NCBI RefSeq assembly: GCF_900101905.1
Contig: NZ_FNAJ01000004.1
Span: 62,001 to 126,000 of the forward strand
DNA: 64,000 bases
Direction: 5' to 3'
From: Myxococcus virescens
Lineage (GTDB): Bacteria > Myxococcota > Myxococcia > Myxococcales > Myxococcaceae
The stretch's first letter is position 1. Each line of letters opens with the position of its first letter. Below are positions 60,385 to 64,000 of this stretch, piece by piece. The translations under genes were made by a program, and so were the position numbers. The notes beneath the pieces were generated by a model. The model saw only the letters and a list, made by a program, of their open reading frames with translations, was not told the DNA's origin and did not search any database.

Positions 60385-60799
60385 CGAGGACGACCGTGGC
60401 CGTGAAGCCATCGTCATGCTCGTTCAACTCCAGGCCATGGAAGGTGGCGGCCTTCACAGCGGTCTTCAGCACGGGAGGCGAGACGCCGCGAATGTGGGCG
60501 CGCAGCGACCGCTCTTGGAGCTCGTCCACCACGAGGTCCGTGTAGACGCGCTTCGTCAAGTCCGAGCGGGCGATGAGCTCATTGAGCCAGTCGACGAGCA
60601 GGGCCTCGGTGTCCGGCGCCACGAGCGCGACGCGCTCCATCGCCGATTCTGGCGAGGGCTGCGGCAACGGTGCCTCTCCGAGCATGAGCTCCGCGAGCGC
60701 ATACCCGGCCTCCTCGAAGAGTTCCGGGAGTCCCGTGCCTGAGATGCGGAGTTGAACCTCACTGACGTGCGGTTCGAATTGATGCGTACCTGACTCCAC
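60377..60799 (-). CDS. Archease (RtcB activator)
   Basis: A 140-residue archease, which speeds RtcB guanylation and multiple turnover. The N-terminal acidic motif, usually DHTADV, is replaced by FEPHVSEVQLRISG; ELFEEAGYALAELM and the end (NEHDDGFTATVVLDV) are typical. The gene overlaps rtcB by 8 bases. The order archease-rtcB is a common bacterial arrangement, and no RtcR or transcription regulator gene lies nearby. Confidence 0.9.
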   Translation of the reverse strand: MESGTHQFEPHVSEVQLRISGTGLPELFEEAGYALAELMLGEAPLPQPSPESAMERVALVAPDTEALLVDWLNELIARSDLTKRVYTDLVVDELQERSLRAHIRGVSPPVLKTAVKAATFHGLELNEHDDGFTATVVLDV

Positions 60800-60862
60800 G
60801 ACCGCCTCCTTCCCGCGCTCGAAGTGGAGATGCCCCCATCCGACGACAACCTCGTTGACGGC

Positions 60863-62314
60863 TCACGAAGGCGACGGTGGAGAGGCGTCCTGCTCCTCTG
60901 TCCCCATGGAACGCGTTGCTTGTTCGAACTCGACCTCCGACGGCGAGCCTGTCCGCACCGGAAGTTCCAGCCGTCGCCATGCCGACATGCCGCCCAGCAC
61001 GTTCGAGACCAGCTGGAAGCCGTTGCGGAGCAGGATGCTCGTGGCAAGTCCGGAGCGGTGGCCCGTGCTGCACACCACCGCGACTGGATGGTCCTCGCGC
61101 AGTCCCAGCTCGGAGAGGCACTCCTCCAGCTCTGTCACATACGCATGTCGTGCGCTCCGGATGTGGCCACGCTCGAACTCCGAGCGCTCGCGCACGTCGA
61201 GCACCTGGAAGCCCTCCATCTGGGAAAAGAGCGCCTCGGGCGTCAGCGTGCCGCTGCTCTCGATAGGCAACCCCTCGTTGCGCCATGCCCCGAATCCCCC
61301 CGTGAGGATACCCTCCACCTGGTCGAGGCCGACGCGGGCCAGGGCCAGCACGGCCTCCTTCGAGTCCGCGTGCGCAGGCAGGACGAGGAACAGCGGCGTG
61401 CCCGGCTGCACCATCTGTCCACCGAACACGGACAACCCCTGCATCCAGACATTCAGCGAGCCCGGGATGTGGCCACCCGCGAAGGACTCGGGCTCACGCG
61501 CGTCCAGGACAAGGCCACTGTGACTTGCCCACTGAAAGCGTTTCGGCTCCAGGAAGGGGGTGGCGGATGAATCCGCGGAGAGAGGTACGCCACCGCGTAT
61601 GTTCGCCTCCTCCATGCGCGAAAAATACGAAGGCCGGTGAAGCCGCTCCTGCACCTTGCGCTGGATGAAGTCGCTCCGGCTGGAGGTGAACACGGGGTTG
61701 TGCAGGCGCTCGAAGCCCAGTGTCGTCAACTCCCTGTCCGCGATGCCGCTGCCACACACCGAGCCTGCCCCATGGGCCGGGAAGACCAGTGTCTGGTCGC
61801 CTAGGGGCAGGACCTTCTGATGGAGCGAATCAAAGAGGAGCGCGGCATTCTCATAAACTCGCTCTGGCGCAGCCAGGTCCGTGCGCCCTGTCTCTCCAGC
61901 AAAGAGCGCGTCGCCCGTGAAGACGCCCCAAGCCTGGGCATGGTGGGGATCCAGGTAGACGGCCCAGCTCATGCTCTCTGGAGTGTGGCCCGGCGTATGA
62001 AGCGCCACCAGCGTCAAGGCCCCCAGGTGTAACCGCTCTCGCTCGCCCATCCGCACGTCGGCATGGCCGGTGATGGGGTGCCGGCCAGCCACCACCTGCG
62101 CGCCTGCAATGCGAGCAAGCGCGGAGGTGCCCTCAACGAAGTCCTCCTGGCGGTGCGTTTGGAGCACGTAGCGCAGCCGCAATCCCTGCCGCCGCAATAC
62201 GTCCAGGTAGACATCGGCATCACGCCGGGGGTCGACGACGAGCGCCTCGCCTTCACTGCCCAGGATGTAGGTGATTTGGGCAAGGCCCTCGGTCTTGATG
62301 GCCTGGAAGTACAT
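60863..62314 (-). CDS. MBL-fold persulfide-dioxygenase-like protein with two rhodanese domains
   Basis: A 483-residue cytoplasmic protein. Residues 1-235 are an ETHE1-like metallo-beta-lactamase fold. The three iron ligands of ETHE1 are present (His54 in TH, His110 in TPGH, Asp135 in FTGD), but the rest of the usual HxHxDH is HRQEDF, with Gln and Phe at the second-metal positions. Rhodanese domain 1 (about 265-360) has no active Cys (VLPAHADSKE). Domain 2 (about 370-460) has the active loop CSTGHRSG. The family detoxifies sulfide-derived persulfides and passes sulfane sulfur. It is a single gene downstream of a promoter region at 62315-62502. Confidence 0.88.
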   Translation of the reverse strand: MYFQAIKTEGLAQITYILGSEGEALVVDPRRDADVYLDVLRRQGLRLRYVLQTHRQEDFVEGTSALARIAGAQVVAGRHPITGHADVRMGERERLHLGALTLVALHTPGHTPESMSWAVYLDPHHAQAWGVFTGDALFAGETGRTDLAAPERVYENAALLFDSLHQKVLPLGDQTLVFPAHGAGSVCGSGIADRELTTLGFERLHNPVFTSSRSDFIQRKVQERLHRPSYFSRMEEANIRGGVPLSADSSATPFLEPKRFQWASHSGLVLDAREPESFAGGHIPGSLNVWMQGLSVFGGQMVQPGTPLFLVLPAHADSKEAVLALARVGLDQVEGILTGGFGAWRNEGLPIESSGTLTPEALFSQMEGFQVLDVRERSEFERGHIRSARHAYVTELEECLSELGLREDHPVAVVCSTGHRSGLATSILLRNGFQLVSNVLGGMSAWRRLELPVRTGSPSEVEFEQATRSMGTEEQDASPPSPS

Positions 62315-62502
62315 GGCCCCTCCTTCCGCTGAAGGTGGTCGCCATGACGGGAAAGAGCATCACAAGCACGGTGCGTTGCCGCCTGCATGGCCCGCCGGGA
62401 GTCCGGCCAGGAGCGGAGCATCCTTCCCCTCTTCTGGGCTGCTACCGCACGCCTGCCCGCGTGAATGGCAGCCGTGGAATTTCCATCACCCGGCGCTGAG
62501 AC

Positions 62503-62940
62503 TCAATCGTTGCAGCAGACACGGTAGGCGCCCTGGTAGGGCGGCCTGTCCGTCGCCATGCAGTCATCGCCGATGGACTTCACGCCGCCACGCTCCGCAC
62601 AGAACCGCGGCGCCTGCTGACGCGACATCGCACAGGCCTCCTCCCGCGTGCTGTACGTCCCCCGAGCCTCGACGTAGAGGCATGGCTTCGCCGGCGGCTG
62701 TGCCGGAGCCTGCTCCGATGGCTGCTCAGGCGCCGGCACCGACGCCTGCTCCGATGGCTGTGCCGACACCTGCTCCGATGGCTGTTCAGACGCCGGCGGC
62801 TGCGCCAGAGCCTGCTCAGGCGGCTGCGCAGACACTGGCGCCGACGTCGGATCGGGCTTGACCTCGGGGGCGACGCTTCCGCACGCCATCATCAGCAGTC
62901 CCACGGCCACGCTCCCGAATACCCTGATGCCCAGCTTCAT
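62503..62940 (-). CDS. Small proline-rich lipoprotein with tandem peptide repeats
   Basis: A 145-residue lipoprotein (lipobox LMMAC, Cys20). Residues about 30-85 are a Pro/Ala/Ser/Gln linker made of imperfect repeats of EQPSEQ, SAQP and APEQ. The C-terminal 60 residues have six Cys (PCLYVE, EEACAMS, RFCAERG, DDCMAT and a final VCCND) and look disulfide-bonded. The repeats probably form a cell-wall-spanning linker. I do not recognise the C-terminal domain. The 260 bases upstream to 63200 hold nothing identified beyond a promoter region. Confidence 0.75.
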   Translation of the reverse strand: MKLGIRVFGSVAVGLLMMACGSVAPEVKPDPTSAPVSAQPPEQALAQPPASEQPSEQVSAQPSEQASVPAPEQPSEQAPAQPPAKPCLYVEARGTYSTREEACAMSRQQAPRFCAERGGVKSIGDDCMATDRPPYQGAYRVCCND

Positions 62941-63201
62941 GTGCCAGCCCTCCCTGTGCTCACAGTGGTGGAAACGTCGGAGTATACACGGGATTCATCG
63001 CCGGTCCTGTGCTCCTGGAAACGCTGGTGCCCAGTATCCGTGCGCATGAGTGTGGCCTGTCAGCCCCGTCTGACCGAATGCAAGACAAGGAGGCCCGGTG
63101 CGCTTCGCGCCATTCGAGTTGCATACCCCTACCCTGTCCGGAACATCGCTCGCGGAGCAGGGGTGGTGCTCTGCTGCCAGGCGAATCCACAGTGGCGAGA
63201 C

Positions 63202-63805
63202 ATGTCTGACTTCGTGGTTCACTTCACGAAGCCGGGACCCCGCCCTATCATGACACCTACCAGAACATGATGAGCATCCTGGGCGCCCGGACGCGCATCC
63301 CCGGCGCCGAGGGCTTCGGCATCGCCCGCCGTCGCCGAACGCCACCACTCCGTGTGCTTCAGCGAGATTCCCCTGGCCCGGCTCGTCCAGCGCCGCAGCC
63401 TCTATGGCATTGGCTTCAGCAAGAGCTATGTCCTCGCCCAGGGCGGCGGCCCCGTCTGGTACGTCCAGTACGCCTCTCCCGCGCACCTCGCCCTGAAGCA
63501 TCAGGTGGAGCGCGCGCTCTCGGCGCCGCCCCCCCCCGCAAGAGCCCATCTGGTCCACGACGCCCGTCGTGGACATCCAGGGGGACCACCACAACGCGCC
63601 CTACAGCTACCGCTTCGACTGGGAGCGCGAGTGGCGCGTACCGGGCCTGCTCCGCTTCACCGAGTACGACGTCGCCGAACTCTTCCTCCCGGGGAGTTCC
63701 ACGACACCGCCCGCGACTTCTTCACCTGGGCCGTGCGCGAGAAGGCGGGCCCCGGCTACTTCTGCCCCTGCCTGGACCCGCTGTGGAAGTCGGAGCAGAT
63801 TGCTT
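63202..63805 (+). pseudogene. Multiply frameshifted AbiGi-like phage-resistance gene
   Basis: Pieces in different frames join into one known-looking protein: MSDFVVHFTK, then YHDTYQNMMSILGARTRIPG, then VCFSEIPLARLVQRRSLYGI and GFSKSYVLAQGGGPVWYV, then YSYRFDWEREWRVPGLLRFT, then EFHDTARDFFTWAV. The pattern matches the AbiGi-type (PF10899-like) antitoxin family of abortive-infection systems. At least four frameshifts (near 63240, 63335, 63535 and 63695) make it a dead gene. No AbiG toxin partner is visible upstream. The 3' end is cut by IS5-type sequence at about 63810. Confidence 0.68.
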
Positions 63806-63811
63806 ACCCAG

Positions 63812-64000
63812 CCCTGCAACCAGCGGTGGACCGTTTTGTAGGGCGGATACTGCTCCCTCGGCAGCTCGCTCCATTGGGCCCCGGTGCGCAGAACCCACAG
63901 GATGCCGTCCCACAGCGCCCGTGAGGGCGTGGGCGTTCGCCCAGGCCCGGTCCTCCCGCTTCAGCTTCCGCGCGGGGAGTAGCGACTCAATCAGGCTGCA
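63812..64000 (-). mobile_element. IS5-family transposase fragment, cut by window end
   Basis: Minus-strand codons read SLIESLLPARKLKREDRAWA and, after a one-base shift, ALWDGILWVLRTGAQWSELP and KTVHRWLQ. This is the N-terminal DUF4096 part of an IS5-type transposase related to the copy at 49832-50236. The 5' end lies beyond 64000, and at about 63812 the sequence joins the AbiGi-like pseudogene. Confidence 0.75.

Noticed and set aside
62690..62830. Short tandem repeats that could suggest a CRISPR array
   Set aside because: The repeats are in-frame codons for a Pro/Ser/Gln linker (EQPSEQ, SAQP) of a lipoprotein; spacing is irregular and there are no unique spacers.

Overview
The window is GC-rich delta-proteobacterial/Myxococcota DNA, most likely from Myxococcus or a close relative. 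This is inferred from the very high third-position GC, the many secreted lipoproteins, a hybrid kinase/sigma54-activator operon, an ECF42-type sigma factor, and tandem tRNA-Asp genes next to an integrase remnant, the arrangement known for the phage Mx8 attachment site in M. xanthus. No species call can be proved from the sequence alone.

Layout. 1-5.5 kb: a secreted branching-enzyme-like GH13 lipoprotein, a 5'-nucleotidase-family lipoprotein, a YdcF-type membrane protein and NAD kinase. 5.6-9.8 kb: a two-component operon (hybrid kinase plus NtrC-type activator) with a strong sigma54 promoter and an upstream array of GGGTC/GACCC half-sites, then a diguanylate cyclase with a degenerate receiver. 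9.9-13.3 kb: glycan/lipid-modifying enzymes (GT2, YdjC/ChbG-type deacetylase, methyltransferase, PIG-V-like membrane mannosyltransferase). 13.4-17 kb: fadI-fadJ beta-oxidation pair. 17-18.1 kb: hemE. 18.2-31.8 kb: a divergent starch/maltodextrin locus. On the minus strand are a GlgX/isoamylase-like lipoprotein, an outer-membrane porin and an alpha-amylase lipoprotein. On the plus strand are a MalK-like ATPase, a solute-binding-protein/MalF fusion, MalG and a large repeat lipoprotein. The gene order suggests extracellular debranching and hydrolysis, outer-membrane passage, then ABC import.

31.9-33.9 kb is the edge of an accessory region: tRNA-Val, two identical tRNA-Asp genes, a dead tyrosine integrase end, an IS3-like fragment, a truncated acyl-CoA dehydrogenase tail, an IS91-type transposase remnant and a frameshifted DUF2917 remnant. 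34-47 kb carries cytochrome, DUF6624, zinc-ribbon, choloylglycine-hydrolase-like, Ig-repeat lipoprotein and serine hydrolase genes, and the ECF42 sigma/YCII pair. 47.3-50.3 kb is a mobile-element graveyard: a second IS91 remnant, a truncated lambda-gpK-like tail gene, a nearly intact IS5/IS427-type element and an internally deleted IS5-type copy. 51-56 kb has a subtilisin-like lipoprotein, an FtsX-like fragment and a three-gene operon (ankyrin lipoprotein, nucleobase-type deaminase, amidohydrolase), closed by a third IS91 remnant.

56.5-63 kb returns to ordinary genes: a phosphoribosyltransferase, an FmdB-type zinc ribbon, a CapA-type protein, the RtcB-archease RNA repair pair, an MBL-rhodanese protein and a small proline-rich lipoprotein. 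The window ends in a multiply frameshifted AbiGi-like phage-resistance pseudogene cut by another IS5-type fragment.
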